Shown here: piece by piece, positions 1-7,097 of the stretch
Position numbering within the stretch: the stretch's first letter is position 1
Layout: every line of letters begins with the position of its first letter
NCBI RefSeq assembly: GCF_002159975.1
Contig: NZ_NFJR01000001.1
Coordinates: forward strand, 1-64,000
Reading direction: 5' to 3'
Origin: Barnesiella sp. An22
GTDB lineage: Bacteria; Bacteroidota; Bacteroidia; Bacteroidales; Barnesiellaceae
Length of the DNA: 64,000 nucleotides
Notes under the pieces: generated by a model
The model's database searches: none
Seen by the model: the letters and a program-made list of their open reading frames with translations, nothing else
What the model was told of the DNA's origin: nothing
Program-made: the position numbers and the translations under genes

Positions 1-695
1 CACGAGGTCCACGAGCCGTTGACCATCAGGCCCCAGGCGGGAGCGATGCGCCATTCGATACCCAGGTCGGGGGTGAGGGTAGCCCAGCGCAGCAGGTTGG
101 CCCGCAGGGAGAGGTGGTAGGAGTCGTGCTCCGGGTGCCCGGCCTCGGCCCGCTGCCGTTCGGCCTCCAGGCGTTGCTTCTCTGCCTCCAGACGTTGTTG
201 CTCGGCCTCCAGGCGTTGTTGTTCAGCTTTCAGGCGTTGCTGTTCAGCCTCCAGCCGTTCGGCCTCGGCCTGTTGCTCCGGCCCGCTCTCGGAGGGCTGG
301 ACGGGGATGGCGATTCGCACCGTTACATAGTCGCCGCCGGAGGTGTGGTTGCTTGTGGTGAAGCAGGCTTCGGAGAGCCCCTCGCGAGTGATGAGTTCGC
401 TCTTCACCCGGTTGGATCGGATGCGGGCGATGGCCCGGGCGGCCGCTTCGTCGCGGAGCGAGCTGCAGTAGCCGTCGACCAGGATGGGGATGGTGCCGGC
501 GAGTATCGCCTCTTTGTTCTGTACTACGCACGAGAGCAGACGGGTCAGCTCGGTGCCGTTGTTTCGGTAAGCGGTATAGAGGCCGTCGTTCCCCGGCTCG
601 AACCGAAAGTGGTAGATGGTGTCGCCCTGTGTCTGTGCCACGAGCGGGTATACAACAGCCCATAGCACGAGGGTCATCAACAATTTTTTGAACAT
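1..695 (-). CDS. DUF3575 domain-containing outer membrane protein (C-terminus cut by window edge)
   Basis: Reads leftwards off the window edge, so only the first 231 residues are present. Residues 1-20 form a Sec signal peptide (MFKKLLMTLVLWAVVYPLVA, then Q). Residues 25-135 are a globular region of the OmpA-like kind found ahead of DUF3575; residues about 143-185 are a charged heptad-repeat segment; from about residue 195 the sequence (LSLRANLLRWATLTPDLGIE) matches the start of a DUF3575 barrel, which typically opens with NLLY/LRWATLTPNLG. The family is known from Bacteroidetes, where it often sits in fimbrillin or cell-surface loci. The ATG at 695 lies about 35 nt downstream of a good TTTG/TATCTTTG promoter, which supports the start. 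Function inferred: outer-membrane anchored envelope protein; no partner genes are visible because the rest of the locus lies outside. Confidence 0.8.
   Translation of the reverse strand, partial: MFKKLLMTLVLWAVVYPLVAQTQGDTIYHFRFEPGNDGLYTAYRNNGTELTRLLSCVVQNKEAILAGTIPILVDGYCSSLRDEAAARAIARIRSNRVKSELITREGLSEACFTTSNHTSGGDYVTVRIAIPVQPSESGPEQQAEAERLEAEQQRLKAEQQRLEAEQQRLEAEKQRLEAERQRAEAGHPEHDSYHLSLRANLLRWATLTPDLGIEWRIAPAWGLMVNGSWTS
141..270 (-). repeat. 21-bp in-frame repeats encoding a coiled-coil heptad
   Basis: Within the DUF3575 gene about five to six copies of a 21-bp unit encode the heptad LEAEQQR with small variations (LKAEQQR, LEAEKQR, LEAERQR). This predicts a single straight helix or coiled coil linking the N-terminal domain to the barrel. 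The near identity at the nucleotide level makes the region prone to copy-number change by slippage. Confidence 0.85.
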
Positions 696-737
696 GTCGT
701 TATATAGGATTTGGTATTATCGGGAAGGATTGTATTT

Positions 738-768
738 CAAAGATAATATTCGGAGGAGAAATATGCAA
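738..768 (-). promoter_or_regulatory. Bacteroidetes-type promoter for the DUF3575 gene
   Basis: On the minus strand a -33 TTTG (765-768) is followed after 19 nt by a -7 TATCTTTG (738-745), a full match to the Bacteroidetes housekeeping sigma consensus. Transcription would start near 731, giving a leader of about 35 nt before the ATG at 695. Confidence 0.75.
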
Positions 769-824
769 ATGGTGATTGTTAAAGGATTTAACAATCAAGG
801 CGTTGCACTGTTAAAATTTAACCA

Positions 825-863
825 AAATTGTTGATAGAGCAAAGAAATTGTTGATAGAGCAAA
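825..863. repeat. Tandem 19-bp direct repeat
   Basis: Two exact copies of AAATTGTTGATAGAGCAAA (825-843 and 845-863) separated by one base, giving a 20-bp period, about two helical turns. It lies roughly 60 bp upstream of the -33 box of the DUF3575 promoter, a position suitable for an activator or repressor site. No function can be proved. Confidence 0.7.
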
Positions 864-1060
864 TTTTTCGGCCCTGATTTTTAACATTTGAAATGTTGAA
901 CATCGCTATTTTTTTGTTTCGAGCCCCTGTTTTTTGCTCTTTTTTGGAGGGAATATGTCCGTTTTTTTTATCGTCGAGAGGAACGAAGTCAGAGGTATCG
1001 CCGTTGTTGTCGAGCTCTTTTCCCGGACCTCGCCGTCCCGTCATTCCGCACTCCCTCGCT

Positions 1061-1087
1061 GGACCCCGCATCGCTGTGCGGGGTGAC
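1061..1087. repeat. Short GC-rich hairpin in intergenic DNA
   Basis: CCCCGCA (1064-1070) pairs with TGCGGGG (1077-1083) around a 6-nt loop, with further partial pairing outside. It has no T-tract on either side, so it is not an intrinsic terminator; it resembles an isolated REP-like palindrome. Confidence 0.45.
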
Positions 1088-1316
1088 CCGGTGTGTTCAT
1101 TCTTCTCAGCAGCAAGAAGAACGAACCAAGAAGTGCCGCCGCTGTTATCGGGCATTCTCGCTCGGAGTCTGTCACCGCCCTCGGGGGCTGCGGAACTTGC
1201 TGTGCTCAAACAGTCCTCGCCCTTCTTCCTCGGTCGGCTAGTCTCCTCCCGGCCCGATAAAGGCGGTGTTTGCTTCGTGCTCGCAGCTCGCTTGCGCCAC
1301 GGTGGTTTAAAACAGA

Positions 1317-1347
1317 AGCGGGGACATACATCGTGTATGCCCCCGCT
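1317..1347 (-). terminator. Likely terminator of the M16 peptidase gene
   Basis: A 14-bp stem with one mismatch (AGCGGGG-CATACA arms) and a 3-nt loop lies 45 nt beyond the stop codon of the peptidase gene. On the minus strand it is followed by TCTGTTTTAAA, a weak U-tract, so termination is plausible but not certain. Confidence 0.5.
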
Positions 1348-1392
1348 ATGGGTGTCGTCGGCAAGGATGTGCCTTACCGTACGGTAGAGTCT

Positions 1393-4233
1393 TTATTTAG
1401 CCTCCTCTTCTACGACGCCGGTCATAATTACCTCGATGAGGTTTTTGCCGTTGAAGATCTTCTTGGTGAAGGCCTTCATGTCGTCGATGGTGATGCTGTT
1501 GAGGGTCTCTTCGTAGTTGCTCTCGTTGTCGCCGTAGCCCAACTCGAAGTCAGAAATCACATCTCTCCAATAGGAGTTCTCACGCAGGTTTTGAGCATGT
1601 TTCTTGAGCATATACTCTTTCACCTTGGTGAAATCTTTTTCGCGAGGACCCTCTTTCACAACCTTCATCAACTCGGCATGAGCGCGGTCGGTGAGACGTT
1701 TCTCGTCTTGCGGGTTGGTGTCGAAGCCGAAGAGGAACAACCACTCGTTGTCGATTGACGAGAAGTTGGCCATGGTACCTACGCCGTAGGTTCCACCCTC
1801 TTCTTCACGGATGGTCTCGGTATATACAATGTCCATTACCTGGTTGAGAATGCTGAGCATAAGGTTGTTGCGCAGGTTGTATTTCTCGTCGCCCGAGTAG
1901 ATGGCATAGACGGTCGATTTGGCCGTTTCCATCGGTTGGTTGTAGTGGTTCGTGACGATACCCTTTTGAGTTCCGATCAGTTTGCCCACTTTGTCGCGGC
2001 TCTTGCTGGCCGGGAGCGAAGCGATGTATTTCTCTACATAGGGTTTGAGCGAGTCGGTGTCGAAGTTACCTACGAAGATGAAGGTATAGTCGGCGGCATT
2101 GGCCAGGCGCTCCTTGGCGATTTGGAGAATGCGGTCGTAGCTGATCTGGTCGATGTCTTCGGCTTTCAACTGACGGCGCAAGGGGTTGTGGTCGTAGAGG
2201 GTAGCCGAGAGCGAATCGCTGAAGATGTATTGCGGCGTGTTGGCATAGTTGACGAGAGCTGCTTTCGATTGCTCTTTCCAGGCGGCAAATGCCTCGTCGT
2301 CGCGGTGCAGGTCGGTGAAGGTGAGGTATACGAGTTGCATCATCGTCTCGAGGTCTTTCGTGGCACACGAAGCGAATACCGATTCCTGAGCCCCGCCCAT
2401 CGAGAAGCTTGACGATACCTTCTTGCCGGCCAGGGCTTTCATCAGGTCGGTCTTGCCGAATTGGCCGAGGCCACCCAGTTCAACGATTTCGTTGAGCGAT
2501 TTCAGGTCGCGGGCCAGAGCCGGGTCGTTGGTGTTGTAGAGCGAATATCCACCTTTGCTGACAGCCAGCATGGTGATTTCGTCGCCCTTGAAGTCGGTGG
2601 GTTTGAGCACCACTTTGGCACCGTTGGAGAGGGTCCACTCGGTCGTGCCGAATTTCTTACCGGCAGCGCTCTTGGTCACTTTGCCGGCAGCGGGCTCTTT
2701 CGAGATGAGGGGCTCGTTCGATACCTTGTCGACATAGGGGGCAACCTCTTCGGCCTCTACCTCTTTGATGGCAGCCAGTACCTGGTCTTTGTCGGGGTAG
2801 GTAACACCCTCTTTGTCGGGACCGGTAAGCGAGATGACCATGTTCTCTTCGCTGATGAGCGATTTTACATATTGGTTCACCATATCGACCGTGATAGCGG
2901 GCGACATCTGCTTGATGAGGTTATACTCCATTTCGATGCCGGGGATGTAGCCGCCGTCGATGAAGTGACGGATATATTCTTCGGCATAGTCGACGTTCTT
3001 GCGGTTGTTACGTTCGTTGTAGAGGTTCTCGTAGTTCGAGAGCATCGTGGCGCGTGCCCGGTCGTACTCCGAAGCGGTGAACCCGAAGCGGTCTATACGC
3101 TCGGCCTCGCGGATGATACCCTTGATGGCGTCGATGGCACCGTTGTCTTTACCCACGGCAATGAGGGTGAAGGCGCTTTTGGTCTTCGATACGAAGAAGT
3201 CGCCGTCGAAGATGGCACCGGCAATGAAGGGAGCATCGGGTTTCTGGGTAATCTCGGTGATGCGGTCGTTGAACATGATACCAATCACGCCGTTCATGTA
3301 GTCGGTGATGGCCCCGTTGATGGTACCGCGCATTTCACGGGGCATGGGGTCGTGTTTCATGTAGATGTCTACACGAGTGTAGGCGGCCTCTTTGTCCTTG
3401 TGGAAGGCAAAGATGGGCTCTTTGTTGTCGGGTACGGGATAGTATACGCGCTCGGCAGCGTTCTCGGGCATTTTGATTTTGCCGAAGAGCTCTTTGATTT
3501 GAGCCTCCATCTTGTCGGCGTCGAAGTCACCGATTACGATGATACCCTGTTGGTCGGGGCGATACCATTTGTGGTAGTAGTCGCGCAGAGCCTGGTAGGG
3601 GAAGTTCATCACTACCTCCATGGTACCGATAGGCATGCGGTTGGCATACTGGCTGCCTGCAAACATGACGGGCACCGTAGCCTCCCAGGTACGCCAGTTG
3701 GCATCGGCACGCGTACGCCACTCTTCGTGGATAACGCCGCGCTCTTCGTCGATATCCTTATCGTTGAGCGAGATGGCGCAGGCCCAGTCGTAGAGCACGA
3801 GCAGACACGAGTCTACCAGATTCTGATTCTGCGTGGGGACGTTGGAGATGCGGTATACCGTTTCGTCGAAACCGGTATAAGCATTGAGGTCGACACCGAA
3901 TTTGATACCGTTGTTCTCGAGGTAGTTGAGCATCGTCTTCCCGGGGAAGTGCTCGGTACCGTTGAAAGCCATGTGCTCGAGGAAGTGGGCCAAACCGCGT
4001 TGGTCTTCGTTCTCGAGAATCGAGCCTACCTTTTGGGCAATGTGGAACTCGGCACGGTTCTTGGGGGTTTCGTTGTGACGTACATAGTAGGTGAGACCGT
4101 TGTCAAGCACACCGTAGCGCACGTTGGGATCGATGGGCAATGCTTCCATCTGAGGAGCTTGCTGTGCCGATACCCATTGGGCTACGGCCAGGAAAGCAAG
4201 CACTAATCCCGATTTTACCATTCGTAAATTCAT
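1393..4233 (-). CDS. M16 family (pitrilysin/insulinase) zinc peptidase, exported
   Basis: A 946-residue protein with a signal peptide (residues 1-23, ending VSAQ) followed by two tandem M16 halves. The inverted zinc motif HxxEH is intact at H83-F-L-E86-H87, with the usual AFNGTEHFPGK downstream. The length of about 940 residues fits the periplasmic two-domain M16 peptidases common in Bacteroidetes, which degrade peptides inside a closed chamber. The second half (from about residue 530) lacks HxxEH, as expected for the non-catalytic half. Monocistronic, with its own terminator. Substrate unknown. Confidence 0.93.
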   Translation of the reverse strand: MNLRMVKSGLVLAFLAVAQWVSAQQAPQMEALPIDPNVRYGVLDNGLTYYVRHNETPKNRAEFHIAQKVGSILENEDQRGLAHFLEHMAFNGTEHFPGKTMLNYLENNGIKFGVDLNAYTGFDETVYRISNVPTQNQNLVDSCLLVLYDWACAISLNDKDIDEERGVIHEEWRTRADANWRTWEATVPVMFAGSQYANRMPIGTMEVVMNFPYQALRDYYHKWYRPDQQGIIVIGDFDADKMEAQIKELFGKIKMPENAAERVYYPVPDNKEPIFAFHKDKEAAYTRVDIYMKHDPMPREMRGTINGAITDYMNGVIGIMFNDRITEITQKPDAPFIAGAIFDGDFFVSKTKSAFTLIAVGKDNGAIDAIKGIIREAERIDRFGFTASEYDRARATMLSNYENLYNERNNRKNVDYAEEYIRHFIDGGYIPGIEMEYNLIKQMSPAITVDMVNQYVKSLISEENMVISLTGPDKEGVTYPDKDQVLAAIKEVEAEEVAPYVDKVSNEPLISKEPAAGKVTKSAAGKKFGTTEWTLSNGAKVVLKPTDFKGDEITMLAVSKGGYSLYNTNDPALARDLKSLNEIVELGGLGQFGKTDLMKALAGKKVSSSFSMGGAQESVFASCATKDLETMMQLVYLTFTDLHRDDEAFAAWKEQSKAALVNYANTPQYIFSDSLSATLYDHNPLRRQLKAEDIDQISYDRILQIAKERLANAADYTFIFVGNFDTDSLKPYVEKYIASLPASKSRDKVGKLIGTQKGIVTNHYNQPMETAKSTVYAIYSGDEKYNLRNNLMLSILNQVMDIVYTETIREEEGGTYGVGTMANFSSIDNEWLFLFGFDTNPQDEKRLTDRAHAELMKVVKEGPREKDFTKVKEYMLKKHAQNLRENSYWRDVISDFELGYGDNESNYEETLNSITIDDMKAFTKKIFNGKNLIEVIMTGVVEEEAK

Positions 4234-4269
4234 TGTGTTTTGATTTAATGATAAATATTGGTGTTTGTG

Positions 4270-4494
4270 TTATTTTGTTGTCTCTTCGTTATCTCCCTGA
4301 TATTCGAGTATGTCGCCGGGCTGGCAGTTCAACTCCTTGCAGATGGCCTCGAGGGTCGAGAAGCGTATGGCTTTGGCCTTCCCGGTCTTGAGTATAGAGA
4401 GGTTGGCGGGAGTAATCTCTATCTTGCCCGAAAGTTCGTTGAGCGAAATTTTCCGTTTCGCCATCATGACATCAAGGTTCACAATAATCGGCAT
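4270..4494 (-). CDS. Small XRE/YozG-type helix-turn-helix regulator
   Basis: A 74-residue protein that is essentially a single helix-turn-helix domain (MAKRKISLNELSGKIEITPANLS as core, recognition helix around residues 28-42). I chose the start at MPIIVN (4494) rather than 17 codons upstream because that extension would overlap the preceding gene and family members begin with this motif. It follows the DUF2975 gene by 10 nt. YozG-type regulators are typically paired with DUF2975 membrane proteins; the regulator probably controls its own operon in response to a signal sensed at the membrane (inference). Confidence 0.85.
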   Translation of the reverse strand: MPIIVNLDVMMAKRKISLNELSGKIEITPANLSILKTGKAKAIRFSTLEAICKELNCQPGDILEYQGDNEETTK

Positions 4495-4504
4495 AGGCAA
4501 TGAT

Positions 4505-5134
4505 TTATATGGTGAGGTCCAACTCTTCGCGTTGTTTGTGGGCAATGTTCAGTATCTCGGCCAGCAGCAGCAAGATAAAGGGGATGGTGACTGCCGGGCT
4601 CATCTCGGGGTAGCAAAGGGTGTAACCGCCCAGGTCGAGGTGCGAACGGTAGTATCCGGTTGCAATGAACAGGTCGATATAGCTGATGAAGTAGAAGGCA
4701 ATCATGTAGTAGGAGAGGAGCCGCAGGCGTCGGATGTTCTTGTGGTTCATCAAACCGTCGGCCGCTACCGAACGGATGAGCTTGACCAGCATCACAATCA
4801 TGGCTATGAACGAGGCCAGTGAGAGCAGAGTAAAGATTGCAGCACAGATTCTCAGCCCTTGCGGTACCATCGAGTCGGGTATGTAGAGGATCCCGCCGGT
4901 CGATAGCGTGAGGCCCGGTATCGAACCGAACTCGCTCAGTTGCAGGTTGTCGGGCTTGATGGTGCTTATCTGTAACGACGATTTTCCCAGTCCGTTTTCA
5001 AATCCGATAAACGAAGAGTTGAACCCAATCGTGAATCCCTTGGAGAAGTCGAGTACGATGGGAATGAGTATAAGCAATGCAATTAACAGGTTGAGTAATT
5101 GTATTTTCCGTTTTGTCTGCTTGTCGTAAAACAT
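4505..5134 (-). CDS. DUF2975 family membrane protein
   Basis: A 209-residue integral membrane protein with about four transmembrane helices: near residues 10-30 (LLNLLIALLILIPIVL), 120-145, 165-185 and 180-200 (TIPFILLLLAEILNIA). A soluble extracytoplasmic segment of about 70 residues lies between helices 1 and 2. The first possible codon is a TTG at 5161, but it overlaps a likely -7 region, so I prefer the ATG at 5134. Paired with the downstream XRE regulator. Function of the family is unknown. Confidence 0.8.
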   Translation of the reverse strand: MFYDKQTKRKIQLLNLLIALLILIPIVLDFSKGFTIGFNSSFIGFENGLGKSSLQISTIKPDNLQLSEFGSIPGLTLSTGGILYIPDSMVPQGLRICAAIFTLLSLASFIAMIVMLVKLIRSVAADGLMNHKNIRRLRLLSYYMIAFYFISYIDLFIATGYYRSHLDLGGYTLCYPEMSPAVTIPFILLLLAEILNIAHKQREELDLTI

Positions 5135-5153
5135 ATAAGCTGTGTTGTATTGG

Positions 5154-5184
5154 TAAGACAAAGGAAAGCAATGTTTTTGAGAAA
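5154..5184 (-). promoter_or_regulatory. Possible promoter of the DUF2975-XRE operon
   Basis: On the minus strand TTGT, a 19-nt spacer and TTCCTTTG give a near match to the TTTG/TAnnTTTG consensus (the -7 box starts TT instead of TA). A start site just downstream of it agrees with initiation at the ATG at 5134. Confidence 0.4.
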
Positions 5185-5256
5185 AACAAGAAAAACAGTA
5201 TATTTTTATCGAAAAACGATAAAATTTGATTCCGTGCGGGGTGTGGAGGAAGCCGA

Positions 5257-5811
5257 TTATTTGTTGTCGATGTCCGAGATATAGCCGTTCATCATGGCAT
5301 AGAAACTGAGTCCCGATACGGTTTTGATGCCCAGTTTGGCGGTGAGGTTCTTGCGGTGGCTGAGCACGGTGTTGATGCTGATGTTGAGTTGGTCGGCAAT
5401 CTCTTTGTTCATAAATCCCTTGGCCACCAGTTTCAACACCTCGGTCTCGCGAGGCGAAAGCTCTTGGGGCAGGCTTTCGGCTTGTCGGCCGAGCTGTTCG
5501 ACAAAGCGTTCGAGGCGTTCGAGCAGGCTCTCCTTCTCTTCGTCGATGGGGAGTGTGGGGGCAAACGATTCGGACGATTGGTCGCCGTGAGCCGTAAGCA
5601 GCATGATGCGGCTCTTGCGGGGTAGGAAGAAGTCGCTGTATTTCAATACCGTGTCGGCGAAGAGCAGGTAGGCGTCGAACTGTTCGGGGGTGTCGTCGAA
5701 GAAATCTTCTGCTCGGTTGTAGAGTGCAGGGGTCACGTCGAAGTATCGTTGGAACAGATGCTTCAGACCTAAGTTCAGCAGGGTATGCGGGGTGACGACG
5801 GCGATACGCAT
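5257..5811 (-). CDS. LuxR/NarL-type response regulator-like transcription factor
   Basis: 184 residues. The C-terminal region (about 119-175) is a clear LuxR helix-turn-helix (SPRETEVLKLVAKGFMNKEI, then NTVLSHRKNLTAKLGI). The N-terminal 100 residues have a receiver-like pattern, but the position of the phospho-accepting aspartate appears to be Phe51, so classical phosphorelay control is doubtful. It is the last gene of a minus-strand run and follows the hemerythrin-like gene by 15 nt; the two occur together in many Bacteroidetes. Inference: it reports redox or iron stress sensed together with that neighbour. Confidence 0.85.
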   Translation of the reverse strand: MRIAVVTPHTLLNLGLKHLFQRYFDVTPALYNRAEDFFDDTPEQFDAYLLFADTVLKYSDFFLPRKSRIMLLTAHGDQSSESFAPTLPIDEEKESLLERLERFVEQLGRQAESLPQELSPRETEVLKLVAKGFMNKEIADQLNISINTVLSHRKNLTAKLGIKTVSGLSFYAMMNGYISDIDNK

Positions 5812-5826
5812 GAGCAGTTTCTTGGG

Positions 5827-6531
5827 TTATTCTTTATCGTGGCAGGCTTTGAGCATGGCATCGGCAATGGGGCGCAGGATGCGGTTGCGTATGCGGTTGT
5901 GCTGCTTGATGTCTTTCTCGAGGCTGTACAGGGCGAAGATAACACCGTGGCACAGGTTGAGGTCGTACTCGCCCCGCAGATGAATGACGAAGAGGCTCTT
6001 GAGGTCGTCGAGCTTCTCTTCGAGCGAGTCGGGCTCGTCGTGGTCGTAGCGTATGTGCTCGCCATAATATTCGCCTTGCAGCTGCTCGGCCGCGGCCCTG
6101 ATGGCGGGGAACCAGCTGGTGCGGTCGCGCTCGATGCGCGAGAGCAGCTCTTTCTTCAGCTCCTCGAAAAACTGCTTCATCAGCTCGAGGTTGTTGTTGT
6201 CGCTGTCGCTCTGCGAGATGAGTGAGTTGAAGTGCCGCTCGATATTGGGTATCTGGAATTGCTGGTAGTAGCTGTTGGTGAGAGTGAGGTAGTCGACGAT
6301 CTGGGTGGCACAGAACGATTTGAGGCGGTTCTCGGGGAAATAGTCTTCGTTGATGAAGGTGTTGAGAATCGTCACGAAAAACTCGCAGTCGAGGTTTTTC
6401 TCTTCGCATACGGTGCGTATGCTCTTGTCGCCGACACCCAGAATAATCCCGAATCGGTTGATGACCGGGATAATCGAGGGCTCGTTCAGGATGACGTCGC
6501 AAAGTTTACAATCGGCGTTTATCAGTGCCAT
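5827..6531 (-). CDS. Hemerythrin-like / RIC (ScdA)-type protein
   Basis: 234 residues. The N-terminal about 75 residues (ADCKLCDVILNEP, then INRFGIILGVGDKSI) match the short ScdA_N/RIC domain with its Cys pair (residues 8 and 11). Residues 80-230 form the all-alpha hemerythrin fold, but only some iron ligands are evident (H in IERHF, H in YDHDEP, H in VIHLRGEYD, H in LCHGVIF). RIC proteins repair iron-sulfur clusters after nitrosative or oxidative damage. The start overlaps the end of the cyclo-ligase gene by 10 bp, so translation is probably coupled. Confidence 0.75.
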   Translation of the reverse strand: MALINADCKLCDVILNEPSIIPVINRFGIILGVGDKSIRTVCEEKNLDCEFFVTILNTFINEDYFPENRLKSFCATQIVDYLTLTNSYYQQFQIPNIERHFNSLISQSDSDNNNLELMKQFFEELKKELLSRIERDRTSWFPAIRAAAEQLQGEYYGEHIRYDHDEPDSLEEKLDDLKSLFVIHLRGEYDLNLCHGVIFALYSLEKDIKQHNRIRNRILRPIADAMLKACHDKE

Positions 6532-7085
6532 GGTTCGTTGTTTTTATAGATGATGTCGTTTTCGGTAATAATCAGGTCCATCTGTATGTCGTGAGGCTCG
6601 GCCGGAATTTCGTCGACCAGTTGCAGCCCGTAGCAGATGCCTATCTTTCGGGCCGAGGTCTGCCGCAACAGGCGGTCGTAGTAGCCTTTGCCGCGGCCCA
6701 ACCGGTTCATGCGGCGGTCAAAAGCTACCCCCGGCACGACAATCCACTCGAGCAGCGAGGGGTCTACGGCCGTGTCGTCGGCCGGCTCCCAGATGCCGAA
6801 GGCTCCCTGTTTCACGGCCCCTTCGTCATAGGCGGCCACCACCAGGTCGTCGCCGGCGACAATGGGCAGATAGAGCTGTTTGGCCGTGCTCCATCTCGAG
6901 AGCAGCGGTCGAGTGTCTACCTCGTCGGGCAGAGCGTGATAGAGCATGAGGCGGCTCACCCGGTCGAAGCCGGGCAGCGACTCTATGGCCGCGCAGATGC
7001 GTCGCGAGAGCTCCTCCCGCTCGGCAGAAGTGAGGGCCCGCTTCAACTGCTTGATTGTTTGCCTGAGCTGGTGTTTGTCGTGCAT
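6522..7085 (-). CDS. 5-formyltetrahydrofolate cyclo-ligase
   Basis: 187 residues, normal for the family. It converts 5-formyl-THF to 5,10-methenyl-THF with ATP in the cytosol. The substrate-binding signature GRGKGYYDRLL is intact near residues 130-140, preceded by VVPGVAFDRRMNRLG. It lies 12 nt after the S41 peptidase gene and overlaps the hemerythrin-like gene by 10 bp, so it sits mid-operon. The same peptidase-cyclo-ligase order is common in Bacteroidales. Confidence 0.93.
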   Translation of the reverse strand: MHDKHQLRQTIKQLKRALTSAEREELSRRICAAIESLPGFDRVSRLMLYHALPDEVDTRPLLSRWSTAKQLYLPIVAGDDLVVAAYDEGAVKQGAFGIWEPADDTAVDPSLLEWIVVPGVAFDRRMNRLGRGKGYYDRLLRQTSARKIGICYGLQLVDEIPAEPHDIQMDLIITENDIIYKNNEPWH

Positions 7086-7097
7086 GACGTGTCGCTC

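Larger units (their letters stand above)
696..1392. other. Intergenic region of about 700 bp without a credible gene
   Basis: Apart from the promoter, a tandem 19-mer and two hairpins listed separately, I see no gene. Reading frames on both strands (for example 811-1209 minus and 893-1387 plus) lack family resemblance. Two diverged direct repeats of about 50 bp (around 964-1014 and 1104-1156) share a core resembling GAACGAA...GCCG. The segment 1061-1087 is a compact hairpin (CCCCGCA, 6-nt loop, TGCGGGG) inside sequence that looks like a decayed intergenic repeat. Confidence 0.5.

Noticed and set aside
811-1209. Possible 132-residue gene with internal repeats in the 700-bp gap
   Set aside because: Reads across a tandem repeat and hairpin; no start context, no family resemblance, and composition unlike neighbours. 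Treated as non-coding repeats.
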